From positions 1,054,001-1,118,000 of the forward strand of contig NC_014306.1 in the NCBI RefSeq assembly GCF_000196615.1: a stretch of DNA of 64,000 nucleotides, read 5' to 3'. Shown piece by piece: positions 53,175-63,732 of this stretch. The position numbers were made by a program, and so were the translations under genes. How positions within the stretch are numbered: position 1 is the stretch's first letter; each line of letters starts with the position of its first letter. The notes beneath the pieces were generated by a model. It had not been told where the DNA came from. It was given only the letters and a program-made list of their open reading frames with translations, and made no database searches. The DNA is from Erwinia billingiae Eb661 (lineage in GTDB: Bacteria > Pseudomonadota > Gammaproteobacteria > Enterobacterales > Enterobacteriaceae).

Positions 53175-53893
53175 TATTTCACCTGCTCAAGCTGCACTTT
53201 CACCAGCGCTTCCAGCTGTTCATAAGGGATCGCGCCTGAAACCATCTGCTCGCCAATCAGCGTGGCGGGCGTGCCGGAAACGCCGAGATGCTGAGCCAGT
53301 TGCAGGTTGCTGTTGATGGTTTCCGTGCTGCGCCGATCGGGTTCGATGAAGCTCAGCCCCACTTTTTTCTCCGCCGCTTTGATGCTGGCCTCATCGTGAT
53401 AGCCTTTTTTAGCCATCAGCCGCTGGTGGAGTGCCCAAAACTGCGCCGGCTTTTCACGCCAGAACATCAGTGCCTGGCGTGCGGCGGTCAGGGAGGTTTC
53501 CGAGCGGTACGGCAACGGTTTGATCACCACCGCAACATCCGGGTAGTTTTTGACTAATTTCTCCAGCTCGGGATCGAACTGTTTGCAGTAAACGCAGTTG
53601 TAATCGGTAAAGTTAACCAGCGTCACTTTGGCCTGTTTCGATCCCAGCCGTGGGCTGCTCTCATCCTCGAACAACGCCGCTTTATTTTGTTCAATCACCT
53701 GAGCAATCACCGCGCCTTGCTCTTTTTGCGCCTGCTTATCATAAGCATCTGCCGCTTCCGCCAGAATTTTAGGGTTCTCAACCAGCGTTTCGCGGATCAG
53801 TTCCCGGATACGCACTTCCTGCTCGGGCGTAAACGGTGGCGCAGCCAGTACCGGAGAACTGGCCAGCAGCAGAGTTATCAGTAACTTTTTCAT
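53174..53893 (-). CDS. scsC: ScsC, DsbA-like copper-linked thiol oxidoreductase
   Basis: This 239-residue periplasmic protein has a signal peptide (MKKLLITLLLASSPVLA). Next comes an N-terminal charged helical stretch (20-75), which in Proteus ScsC mediates trimerisation. The DsbA fold follows, with active site Cys100/Cys103 in DYNCVYCKQ and a cis-proline in SGTPATL. The family acts as a disulfide isomerase or reductant for copper-stressed proteins and is reduced by ScsB. It overlaps scsB by ATGA. Confidence 0.92.
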   Translation of the reverse strand: MKKLLITLLLASSPVLAAPPFTPEQEVRIRELIRETLVENPKILAEAADAYDKQAQKEQGAVIAQVIEQNKAALFEDESSPRLGSKQAKVTLVNFTDYNCVYCKQFDPELEKLVKNYPDVAVVIKPLPYRSETSLTAARQALMFWREKPAQFWALHQRLMAKKGYHDEASIKAAEKKVGLSFIEPDRRSTETINSNLQLAQHLGVSGTPATLIGEQMVSGAIPYEQLEALVKVQLEQVK

Positions 53894-55770
53894 TTCGCCT
53901 TTCCTTTTGCGTCAGATAACGCGGTTAATAATTGTTGACGATCAAGCAGCGGTGACAGCACGGTTCCCTGTGGATTGCCTGGGCCATAAACCTGATTGAA
54001 CGGGACAGCCACGCTGCCGCGACGTTTCAGAAAGGTGTTGATGACCGCAGAAGGACGGCTCCAGTCGCCGCGAAGTGCCACCACGTCCCCGGACTGTAAG
54101 GCCTGCTGGACGTCTGGCCGCATCAGCACGTTGAATTTGTTGGCCTTGCAGGTAATGCACCAGTCGGCCGTGACATCGATGAACACCCGTTTGTCGGTGG
54201 CGAGGGCATTAGTAATGGCTTGCTCGCTCAGCGGTTGCCAGTTGATGTGGTCATCCATCAGCGTGAAGCTGACGCCCTGATGACTGAACAGCAGGCTGAC
54301 CAGCCACAGGCAGGAAGCCAGCATCATCACGCCCATGGCAATACGCACGCCGTTCATCCAGCGACCGGCTTTTGGTAACTTCAGCGCCAGTGCGGGGAAC
54401 AGGGCGATTAACAACCACGGCAGGCTCATACCGATCCCCAGCGCGATGAAAATTCCCCATAACATCGGCAGGGAAGCCGCCAGCGCAAAGGCCACCGCCG
54501 TACCGAGGAACGGCGCAGAGCACGGCGTTGCCAGCAACGTGGCAAAGGCGCCCTGCCAGAAATGCCCGGCGATGCCGTCGCCGTTGTGCGTGGCCAGACG
54601 CGTGGAGAGAGAAGAGGGCAGACGGAAATAGAACAGGCCGAACAGATTGGCGCTGAACAGCAGCGTAATCAGCACCATAAAGCCGATAAACCACGGATTC
54701 TGGAACTGAATTCCCCAGCCTAACGCGTGGTTGCTCAGACGAAGGACGGTCATCAGCAGCGCCAGCGCCATAAAGGACGCGATAATACCGGCGCTGGAAG
54801 CGATAAATTGCAGCCTCACCGTGCGTTTATTGCGCTGTTCTACCTGCAGGATCGAACCTAACTTCATGCCCAGCACCGGCAGCACGCAGGGCATCAGATT
54901 GAGGATAAAGCCGCCCGCCAGCGCCATTAACACCACTTGCCACAGCGCAATGCCGCCGCCGATTGACGCCACGGGCGGGCCAATTTTTAATTCGCTCTGC
55001 TGGGCCAGACCGCCGTCGGCAAGCACCAGAGAGACCGTTTCGCCCTGCAAATCCGGCGCACCTTCGCCCCATTGATCGCTGACGGGCACCACTGCCTGCA
55101 GGGTGTCACCCTTGATGGTCAGCGCCGGTTTGCCAAAGCTGGCGTCACTGCGATCGTCAATAAACAGGTCCGGCTGGCGCCAGCCGCCGGCACGCGTCGC
55201 GGTGATCTGCAGCTTGCCGGACTGATAGCCCGCCTGCAGCGTATCGGTCAGCACGTTGGCTACCGGAACCTGGCCCATCGCCTCGGCAAAATCATGCGCA
55301 AAGCGTTTGTCTGAGGGACGCTGCATAGCCAGACTGAACGGATAATCGGTCAGAATACAGACGTTGCTACAGGTTGAAAGCGTCAGCGTACCGCTCAGGC
55401 GATCGCGCACCTTGCCCGCCATCGTAATGGGCAGCGCGACCTGGTGGTGATAACCCTGGGTAGTCAGGCCCGCAACGTCAAAGCGTTGCGGCACCGGCCA
55501 GAACCATCTGGCTGCTGGAGGCGAACCGTCCCAGCGGATTTCGGGCGCAATTCCGCCTTCGCCAGGCGATCGCCAGTAGGTCTTCCAGCCGTCCTGCAGT
55601 TTGATATCCAGCAGCACGCGGGTGGATCCTTCGCTGGCATTATCGGCACGAACGCGAACCTGGGCATGATCGTTCTGAGGGGTGGTCAGCCAGCCGCTGT
55701 CTGCTGCCTGCAACGCAGGCAGCCACAGGCTGAGCAGGACAACCAGTAAGGTCCTGAAAAGATATTGCAT
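53890..55770 (-). CDS. scsB: ScsB, DsbD-like electron transporter
   Basis: This 626-residue protein has a signal peptide, then a periplasmic N-terminal domain (23-270) with the CSNVC motif. An eight-helix DsbD core follows (LMPCVLPVLGMKLG and ATPCSAPFLGTA carry the redox cysteines), then a C-terminal thioredoxin domain with Cys538/Cys541 (DWCITCKANK). It carries electrons from cytosolic thioredoxin to ScsC. It is coupled to scsC by an ATGA overlap. Confidence 0.92.
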   Translation of the reverse strand: MQYLFRTLLVVLLSLWLPALQAADSGWLTTPQNDHAQVRVRADNASEGSTRVLLDIKLQDGWKTYWRSPGEGGIAPEIRWDGSPPAARWFWPVPQRFDVAGLTTQGYHHQVALPITMAGKVRDRLSGTLTLSTCSNVCILTDYPFSLAMQRPSDKRFAHDFAEAMGQVPVANVLTDTLQAGYQSGKLQITATRAGGWRQPDLFIDDRSDASFGKPALTIKGDTLQAVVPVSDQWGEGAPDLQGETVSLVLADGGLAQQSELKIGPPVASIGGGIALWQVVLMALAGGFILNLMPCVLPVLGMKLGSILQVEQRNKRTVRLQFIASSAGIIASFMALALLMTVLRLSNHALGWGIQFQNPWFIGFMVLITLLFSANLFGLFYFRLPSSLSTRLATHNGDGIAGHFWQGAFATLLATPCSAPFLGTAVAFALAASLPMLWGIFIALGIGMSLPWLLIALFPALALKLPKAGRWMNGVRIAMGVMMLASCLWLVSLLFSHQGVSFTLMDDHINWQPLSEQAITNALATDKRVFIDVTADWCITCKANKFNVLMRPDVQQALQSGDVVALRGDWSRPSAVINTFLKRRGSVAVPFNQVYGPGNPQGTVLSPLLDRQQLLTALSDAKGKAK

Positions 55771-55818
55771 TGTTTCTCCGTAAATAAGTAAAAGACACCA
55801 ATCCGATCGGGCGGTGAC

Positions 55819-56172
55819 TTATTCACGGAAGACGCAGTGGCAGAGATGGAGCCTTCGTTCAGGCGGGGCCAGTGGCGGACGCAGGTAGCGGACGGGCAGG
55901 CGCATCAGCAATGGCATAAACAGCAGGATCACCACCGCTAATGCCAGCAACGCCATCGCGGCAATTTCGGGCAAGGCAGAGAGCAGGGACTTCACGCTCA
56001 GTTCACAAGGGGTAGGAGACAGGTCAGAGTCAGCCGCGTCACTGAGTGTTGAAACGGAGGTTAACGCAGGTGTAGACGCAGGCGCGCCAACCATCCGCAC
56101 GCCCAGACAGAGCAGGATAACCAGACAGGCCAGACTTAATAATCCCGTTGCGCGCCGTCGCTGAGCGTTCAT
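55819..56172 (-). CDS. scsA: ScsA, small membrane protein of the copper-tolerance operon
   Basis: This 117-residue protein has an N-terminal helix (12-30) and a second helix (about 70-92). The PCELSVKSLL segment and the C-terminal HLCHCVFRE cysteine/histidine motif match the pattern of ScsA in Salmonella (ending -CVFRE). Its function is undefined; a copper-binding or peroxide-related role has been suggested for the operon. AAAGGA precedes the ATG. It is the first gene, 48 bp upstream of scsB. Confidence 0.8.
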   Translation of the reverse strand: MNAQRRRATGLLSLACLVILLCLGVRMVGAPASTPALTSVSTLSDAADSDLSPTPCELSVKSLLSALPEIAAMALLALAVVILLFMPLLMRLPVRYLRPPLAPPERRLHLCHCVFRE

Positions 56173-56365
56173 GCCGAATCCTTTGAAAAGAGTGCGCCAA
56201 TGATAACGGGGTGGTCAGGGTTAGCAATCTGGTCGCGTGTAAACATACGTAATATCAGGAAAAGGAAGTTCAGCATGTCACAGAATTGCAACCTGGGCGC
56301 GGTAGGGTATCGGGCTAACAAAGGTGATCTGCTGGTCACTGCGAAACATGCAATGCTCGTCTTAT

Positions 56366-56390
56366 TCCCGCCTCGTGCGGGATTTTTTTT
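56366..56390 (+). terminator. Orphan terminator, possible 3' end of a small RNA
   Basis: TCCCGC-CTCGT-GCGGGA is followed by eight T residues, a strong intrinsic terminator on the plus strand. No plus-strand gene is upstream: scsA diverges at 56172. A transcript of about 130 nt starting near 56255 would contain an AAGGAAG and an ATG at 56275, but that reading frame continues through the hairpin. It is either a small RNA or a very short unannotated message. Confidence 0.5.
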
Positions 56391-56464
56391 GCATCAGGCA
56401 GGCGAAATTAAGGCAGCGACACGCAGGTGGGCACCTTTCATTAAGCAGGAGGGCGGGCCGGAAA

Positions 56465-56713
56465 TTACTCTTCTTTCTCTTCCAATAGCTGCGTCAGTAA
56501 ATTGCGATACCCTTGCAGCAGCGCCTCATCGACTTCCCCTTCCAGCTTGGCAATCACCGTGGCGATAATCACTTTGCTGTGGGTAGGCCGTCCCCGGCGC
56601 ATCAGTTCGGTCAGGATTGCCGCCAGCAGTTCACTCTCTTTCGGCGCATGAAAAGCCGGACTGTTAAAATATTCCGTTATTGCGCGGCCAGCGCCAGGCG
56701 TTGAATGTCTCAT
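56465..56713 (-). CDS. ycgZ: YcgZ-like connector protein
   Basis: This 82-residue helical protein has GRAITEYFNSPAFHAPKES, ELLAAILTELMRRGRPTHSK and IIATVIAKLEGEVDE plus a terminal YRNLLTQLLEE. The order and spacing match E. coli YcgZ (GAITRYF..., EIVTEILKDGRNLSRKSL, CRLEHATGEE, YNALIGLLFE). YcgZ belongs to the YmgB/AriR group and acts through the Rcs system on biofilm genes, under BluR/blue-light control in E. coli. GGAGG before the ATG at 56713 fixes the start. No bluR/bluF genes are here. Confidence 0.78.
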   Translation of the reverse strand: MRHSTPGAGRAITEYFNSPAFHAPKESELLAAILTELMRRGRPTHSKVIIATVIAKLEGEVDEALLQGYRNLLTQLLEEKEE

Positions 56714-56737
56714 GATTAACCTCCAGAAAGGCACCAC

Positions 56738-57124
56738 CGATCGCCCAGCGGCGAACCGATGAGATCAGGATTATCATTTTTAAATACGCGTCGATTCACC
56801 AGGACGGTCAATCGATACTGAGCCTGCGAATAATCAGGCGGAGATTTTAATTACTCTAGATGGCAGCCGCAGGAAAGCCAGTAACAATCAGAAATATTTT
56901 TCATTATGCTTTTTACCCTGGCGCAGAGGAGAGCGGACCCACAGGCCGGTTTTGACTGGGGTTTGCCACGGTAAATGAGAAGGTAAAGTGGATGATTTCG
57001 GCGCTTAACGAAAAAAACTAAACTATTTTTAGTTATTTTACAGTGAGTTGATGGTGGTTTTGGTTTTTTTTAATCATCAGGTATTGAACTGCATCCTGCG
57101 TTATGAGTAAATGCATCGTCGGTT
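56738..57124. other. Intergenic region upstream of the cold-shock gene
   Basis: These 387 bp hold no supported gene. They are AT-rich, with runs of A and T near 57000-57075, compatible with a strong promoter or UP element of the cold-shock gene and the ycgZ promoter at the left edge. Confidence 0.4.
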
Positions 57125-57284
57125 TTGAAACAGACAACGTATGCGAGCAAATTTATTAAAGCAGTTTTCAGTTAAAGGTTATCTCTGATATCTCTTCCTG
57201 ACTTCCTTCTTAAGTGCCTCATAAGTCCACCCTGTTGAAAAACCCGTGCCCTTTGCGGCTTAATACTTATTGAAGGAAAGACAA
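57125..57284 (+). promoter_or_regulatory. CspA-type cold-shock 5' leader
   Basis: The 160 nt before the cold-shock ATG resemble the long E. coli cspA leader in length and order: a GAAACAGAC segment near 57126 (cold-box position), ATTAAAGCAG near 57154, GTTATCTCTGATATC near 57178, and a late GAAGGAAAG ribosome binding site. Such leaders act as RNA thermosensors. The transcription start is inferred. Confidence 0.6.
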
Positions 57285-57497
57285 ATGTCTAACAAAATGA
57301 CTGGTTTAGTAAAATGGTTCAACGCTGAGAAAGGTTTCGGCTTCATCTCCCCAACCGACGGCAGCAAAGACGTATTCGTTCACTTCTCTGCAATCCAGAA
57401 CGGCGGCTTCAAGACGCTGGAAGAAGGTCAGAAAGTTGAGTTCTCTATCGAAAACGGCCAGAAAGGCCCAGCAGCTGCTAACGTAACTGCTCTGTAA
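57285..57497 (+). CDS. CspA-family cold-shock protein
   Basis: This 70-residue single cold-shock domain protein has both nucleic-acid-binding motifs, KGFGFISP (RNP1) and VFVHFSAI (RNP2), and the ending [10 protein letters not shown]. It destabilises RNA secondary structure as a chaperone. The sequence [20 protein letters not shown] is closest to CspA among E. coli paralogues ([20 protein letters not shown]). The ATG at 57285 after GAAGGA is chosen over a start five codons upstream. The cspA-like leader suggests cold induction. Confidence 0.93.
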   Translation: MSNKMTGLVKWFNAEKGFGFISPTDGSKDVFVHFSAIQNGGFKTLEEGQKVEFSIENGQKGPAAANVTAL

Positions 57498-57556
57498 TTA
57501 GAGAACTTTTCGCAGGCGAACCGGAGTTTACTCCGTGTAGAGCTAGCGAGAATACG

Positions 57557-57583
57557 AAAACCCGCTTAACGGCGGGTTTGTTG
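57557..57583 (+). terminator. Terminator of the cold-shock gene
   Basis: AACCCGC and GCGGGTT form a stem followed by TGTTG, 60 bp after the stop. The spacing leaves a 3' UTR with a second small hairpin (CGGAGTTTACTCCG, 57521-57534). Confidence 0.75.
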
Positions 57584-57826
57584 CGTCTGGGGCTTTTAAA
57601 TCCTGGCTGCGACATGCTGCACTTTCCCGCCACGTTTTCACCAGTCAGAAATACTGCACATCCGGCATGAAATGCCAGCGCCAGCGCCATTTTGCGGCTG
57701 GAGACGCTATGCCAACAGGGTAAAACTTCAAAGTTAACCCCATCCCGTTATTTGCCACTCATTGCTAAAATGTCCTTGTTACACTGCCAACTCGCTCTTC
57801 TGCTATAAGGCCCTCAGCACAGCAAG

Positions 57827-59035
57827 ATGGAATCCTGGAAGGTTAACCTCATCTCAGTCTGGTTCGGCTGCCTCTTTACCGGCCTCGCGATCAGTCAAAT
57901 CATCCCTTTTTTGCCGCTCTACGTTGAGCAACTGGGCGTTACCGATCCCAGCTCGCTGACCCTCTGGTCCGGACTTATCTTTAGCGTAACCTTTATGGTC
58001 TCGGCCATCGTCTCGCCGATGTGGGGCAGCCTTGCCGATCGTAAAGGCCGCAAGCTGATGCTGCTCCGTGCTTCTCTGGGCATGGGGATAGTGATTTTTC
58101 TGCAAGCATTTGTCACCGATGTCTGGCAGCTGTTTTTGCTGCGTGCGTTGATGGGGCTGACGTCCGGCTATATTCCCAATGCCATGGCGCTGGTGGCAAC
58201 CCAGGTGCCGCGTGAGCGCAGCGGTTGGGCGATGAGTATGGTGACCACCGCCCAAATTTGCGGCGTGATCATGGGGCCGATGATGGGCGGTTTCCTGGCG
58301 GACTGGGTTGGGCTACGCGCGGTGTTCCTGATTACCTCGGGCTTACTGCTGACCAGTTTTCTGATCACGCTGTTCCTGATCAAAGAGGGCGGCCAGCCGA
58401 GGGTGAAAAAAGAGGATAAGCTTTCCGGCACCATGGTCTTCCGGTCACTCGGCAATCCCGGCCTGATTATCAGCCTGTTTCTGACCACCCTCACCATCCA
58501 GCTGTGCAATGGCTCGATCAGCCCGATCCTGACGCTGTTTGTGCGGGAACTTGAGCCGAACGTGCAGAATATTGCCTTTATCAGCGGGGTGGTAGCGGCC
58601 ATTCCCGGCGTGTCTGCGCTGTTTTCGGCGCCGACGTTGGGGAAACTGGGCGATCGGATTGGCGCCCAGCGCATCCTGTTTTCCGCGCTGATCCTGACCT
58701 TCGTGCTGTTTGTGACCATGTCATGGGCGGGAAGTGCATTCCAGCTGGGTGCTCTGCGTTTCCTGCTGGGGTTTGCGGAAGGGGCGATGATGCCCGCGGT
58801 GCAAACCATGCTGCTGCGCTATTCCAGCGATCGGGTTACCGGACGCATTTTTGGCTACAACCAGTCATTTATGTACCTGGGCAACGTCGTCGGGCCGCTG
58901 ATTGGTTCCGGCGTGTCGGCCATTGGCGGATTCCGCTGGGTATTTGCGGCAACGGCGGTGGTGGTCCTGGCCAATACGGTTCAGCTGATCGTCACCTGGC
59001 GTAACCGCAAAGTGGTGACGGCGGCTCAGGCCTGA
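57827..59035 (+). CDS. mdtG: MdtG-like multidrug efflux MFS protein
   Basis: This 402-residue, 12-helix exporter closely follows E. coli MdtG (YceE): FGCLFTGLAISQIIPFLPLY, SPMWGSLADRKGRKLMLLR, IPNAMALVATQVPR, GSISPILTLFVREL and AISGxxA-PGVSALFSAPTLGKLGDRIG. MdtG overexpression in E. coli gives fosfomycin and deoxycholate tolerance. A hairpin overlaps its stop codon. It is convergent with lacZ. In E. coli mdtG lies elsewhere, so its place here is a rearrangement or lineage-specific. Confidence 0.88.
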   Translation: MESWKVNLISVWFGCLFTGLAISQIIPFLPLYVEQLGVTDPSSLTLWSGLIFSVTFMVSAIVSPMWGSLADRKGRKLMLLRASLGMGIVIFLQAFVTDVWQLFLLRALMGLTSGYIPNAMALVATQVPRERSGWAMSMVTTAQICGVIMGPMMGGFLADWVGLRAVFLITSGLLLTSFLITLFLIKEGGQPRVKKEDKLSGTMVFRSLGNPGLIISLFLTTLTIQLCNGSISPILTLFVRELEPNVQNIAFISGVVAAIPGVSALFSAPTLGKLGDRIGAQRILFSALILTFVLFVTMSWAGSAFQLGALRFLLGFAEGAMMPAVQTMLLRYSSDRVTGRIFGYNQSFMYLGNVVGPLIGSGVSAIGGFRWVFAATAVVVLANTVQLIVTWRNRKVVTAAQA

Positions 59036-59053
59036 CGCTGCTGCCGTCAGGCC
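59029..59053. terminator. Hairpin overlapping the mdtG stop, between convergent mdtG and lacZ
   Basis: GGCCTGACG and CGTCAGGCC pair perfectly across a 7-nt loop. The mdtG stop codon lies in the left arm. There is no U-tract, so termination is uncertain. Confidence 0.4.
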
Positions 59054-59064
59054 TGAACACGCAT

Positions 59065-62174
<3,110 letters not shown>

Positions 62175-62177
<3 letters not shown>

Positions 62178-62203
62178 TTGCGCCGGTTTGGCGTCGTTGT
62201 AAA
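62175..62203 (-). promoter_or_regulatory. lac-like promoter
   Basis: A -35 TTTACA (62203-62198), identical to that of the E. coli lac promoter, is followed after 17 bp by a weak -10 CAATGT (62180-62175). A weak -10 is expected of an activator-dependent promoter. Confidence 0.5.
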
Positions 62204-62218
62204 GCAGATCCCTGCGAT

Positions 62219-62238
62219 CCTGCGAGCACGATCGCAGG
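62219..62238 (-). promoter_or_regulatory. CRP-like palindrome with TGCGA arms
   Basis: CCTGCGA-GCACGA-TCGCAGG is a perfect 7+6+7 inverted repeat. It has CRP spacing (TGCGA-N6-TCGCA), with C in place of the second T in each arm. Its centre is about 60 bp upstream of the inferred lacZ start, the class I CRP position at lac. TGCGA half-sites recall Sxy-dependent CRP-S sites. Another regulator is possible. Confidence 0.55.
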
Positions 62239-62421
62239 TAAACCAGCCTGCGGATAATCCGCAATTTACCGGGTTAACCCAGCATTGTTACGGGGTTCTG
62301 ACAGGAAAGTGTTAAGCGTAGTGACTGGCGGTAAAAATGGCCCTGAACCGGACTATTCTGCATTGCTGGGCCAGTAACGGACGCTTACTATCAGCGCCAC
62401 TGTTCCGTGGAGGTCTGTACA

Positions 62422-62577
62422 ATGAACCGATTAATGAAAGTAGTAAGTGTGATTGCGCTGGTAACAGCCTTAAGTGGTTGCCTGTTCCCACCTCCAGGTG
62501 GTGGCGGCGGCGGCGGTCACGGCGGCGGTTGGGGCGGCGGTGGCCCACGCGGTGGCTTCTCTCAGGGCCCAGGCTGA
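62422..62577 (+). CDS. Glycine-rich small lipoprotein
   Basis: This 51-residue precursor has MNRLMKVVSVIALVTALSGC as signal peptide with lipobox LSGC, so Cys20 is lipidated. The mature 32 residues begin CLFPPP and are mostly glycine with a histidine, tryptophan and arginine among them, then FSQGPG. GGAGG precedes the ATG and a perfect terminator follows, so it is a complete small transcription unit. I know no function for this type of lipoprotein. Confidence 0.75.
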   Translation: MNRLMKVVSVIALVTALSGCLFPPPGGGGGGGHGGGWGGGGPRGGFSQGPG

Positions 62578-62586
62578 TAAAACCTT

Positions 62587-62617
62587 AAATCAGAGGCAAA
62601 TTGCCTCTGATTTTAAT
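62587..62617 (+). terminator. Terminator of the glycine-rich lipoprotein gene
   Basis: AAATCAGAGGCAA and TTGCCTCTGATTT form a perfect 13-bp stem around one A, followed by TAATT. Confidence 0.85.
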
Positions 62618-62806
62618 TGCTGACGATTATTTTGTGACATTAACAGGCAGCAAAACGTTTCGCTCGCAATAAAAATTTGCTGCGCTTCGCAAAAGTGAAT
62701 AATGAAATCAATACCGTGTTTAAGTAACGAAAAAATATAGCGATTATCTATTTTCTTTTTTTTTTGCTGGTGTTAACGTCTTGCTTTAACTCGCTGAGAC
62801 GTCCGC

Positions 62807-63067
62807 ATGAAAAACCTCATTGCAGAACTGCTGGTCAGGCTGGCGGAGAAAGAAGAAGAGTCCAAGGAATTAGTGGCTCAGGTTGAGGCGTTAGAAATCG
62901 TGGTGACCGCATTACTGCGTAAGCTGGACAGTCATCAATTCCAGCAGATCTCAGACAGCATCACTACCGCGATGGACACGGCGACACGTTCGGAGACCAT
63001 CAATCCCGAAGACTCGTCATTGCTGGAAGGTTACATTCAGCGCCTTTTGCTTCATCCCCGCCAGTAA
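62807..63067 (+). CDS. iraP: IraP, anti-adaptor stabilising sigma-S
   Basis: This 86-residue coiled helical protein has exactly the E. coli IraP length. It reads MKNLIAELL, KEEESKELVAQVEALEI and ends LLLHPRQ, nearly as in E. coli. IraP binds RssB and blocks delivery of sigma-S to ClpXP; in E. coli it is induced by phosphate starvation through ppGpp. psiF follows downstream. In E. coli phoA lies between the two and is absent here. A second, divergent IraP-like protein is encoded at 27.3 kb. Confidence 0.95.
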   Translation: MKNLIAELLVRLAEKEEESKELVAQVEALEIVVTALLRKLDSHQFQQISDSITTAMDTATRSETINPEDSSLLEGYIQRLLLHPRQ

Positions 63068-63218
63068 TCTGCTTTATCAAATCCGTCGCTCGCATGTATG
63101 CGGTGACGAGTTGACCCCGTTCATTATTCCCTTATGTTTATTTCTGCTTTTCTTTCTCGCTCCCGTCTGAATTTCTGCCAAACTTTGAGTGTTCGTTAAT
63201 CAAATAGGGATGGAAAAC

Positions 63219-63524
63219 ATGAAGCTGAAATATCTGATGGTTGCGGCAATGCTTTCGTTAATGGCCGGTGGTTATGCCAGCGCGGCAGAAAAGACCGCCC
63301 AACAACAAAAAATGACCGTGTGTAATCAGCAGGCCGGTGAAAAGACCTTAAAAGGCGATGAACGAAAAACCTTTATGAGCAATTGCCTGAAGAAAGACAG
63401 CAAAATGGACTCGATGACGCCACAGCAGATGAAAATGAAAACCTGTAATACCCAGGCCGGTGAAAAAATGCTGAAAGGGGATGAACGTAAAACCTATATG
63501 AGCAGCTGCCTGAAAAAAAGTTAA
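63219..63524 (+). CDS. psiF: PsiF-like phosphate-starvation-inducible protein
   Basis: This 101-residue exported protein has a signal peptide (MKLKYLMVAAMLSLMAGGYASA). It then has two copies of the PsiF repeat: QQQKMTVCNQQAGEKTLKGDERK-TFMSNCLKK and PQQMKMKTCNTQAGEKMLKGDERK-TYMSSCLKK. Each repeat carries two cysteines. E. coli PsiF has the same two-repeat form. The start at 63219 (or 63210) fits a signal peptide. The function is unknown. I found no clear Pho box in front of it. Confidence 0.92.
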   Translation: MKLKYLMVAAMLSLMAGGYASAAEKTAQQQKMTVCNQQAGEKTLKGDERKTFMSNCLKKDSKMDSMTPQQMKMKTCNTQAGEKMLKGDERKTYMSSCLKKS

Positions 63525-63528
63525 CCTG

Positions 63529-63554
63529 AGGTGGGCCTGCTCAGGCCCCTCTTT
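63529..63554 (+). terminator. Terminator of psiF
   Basis: GAGG-T-GGGCCTG and CAGGCCC-C-TC form a stem with a very tight loop, followed by TTTT. Confidence 0.65.
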
Positions 63555-63732
63555 TCGCACTCCCCTCCGTCCCACCGTTCATTCATATTTCCTTAAATAT
63601 TAATAATCAATGATAAACAATGGCTTAACCGTAATTATCCTCGCTTCGCCTGCCCCTTTTCGATCCTTTCCCCTGTAAATGCCAGGCTTATTACTGTTGA
63701 TTTGAAAACAGATAATAAAAAGGAGCCTTGTC
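63555..63732. other. Intergenic region before the Rieske gene
   Basis: This 178-bp AT-rich stretch includes AATATTAATAATCAATGATAA (split across 63596-63616), and ends with AAAAGGAGCC, the ribosome binding site of the Rieske gene. No gene is supported in it. Confidence 0.35.

Noticed and set aside
56200..56568. 122-codon frame between scsA and ycgZ
   Set aside because: It runs through a strong terminator and overlaps ycgZ on the other strand; only a very short version from 56275 could be real.
63068..63218. Pho box in front of psiF
   Set aside because: CTGAATTTCTGCC has the wrong spacing and few matching bases.
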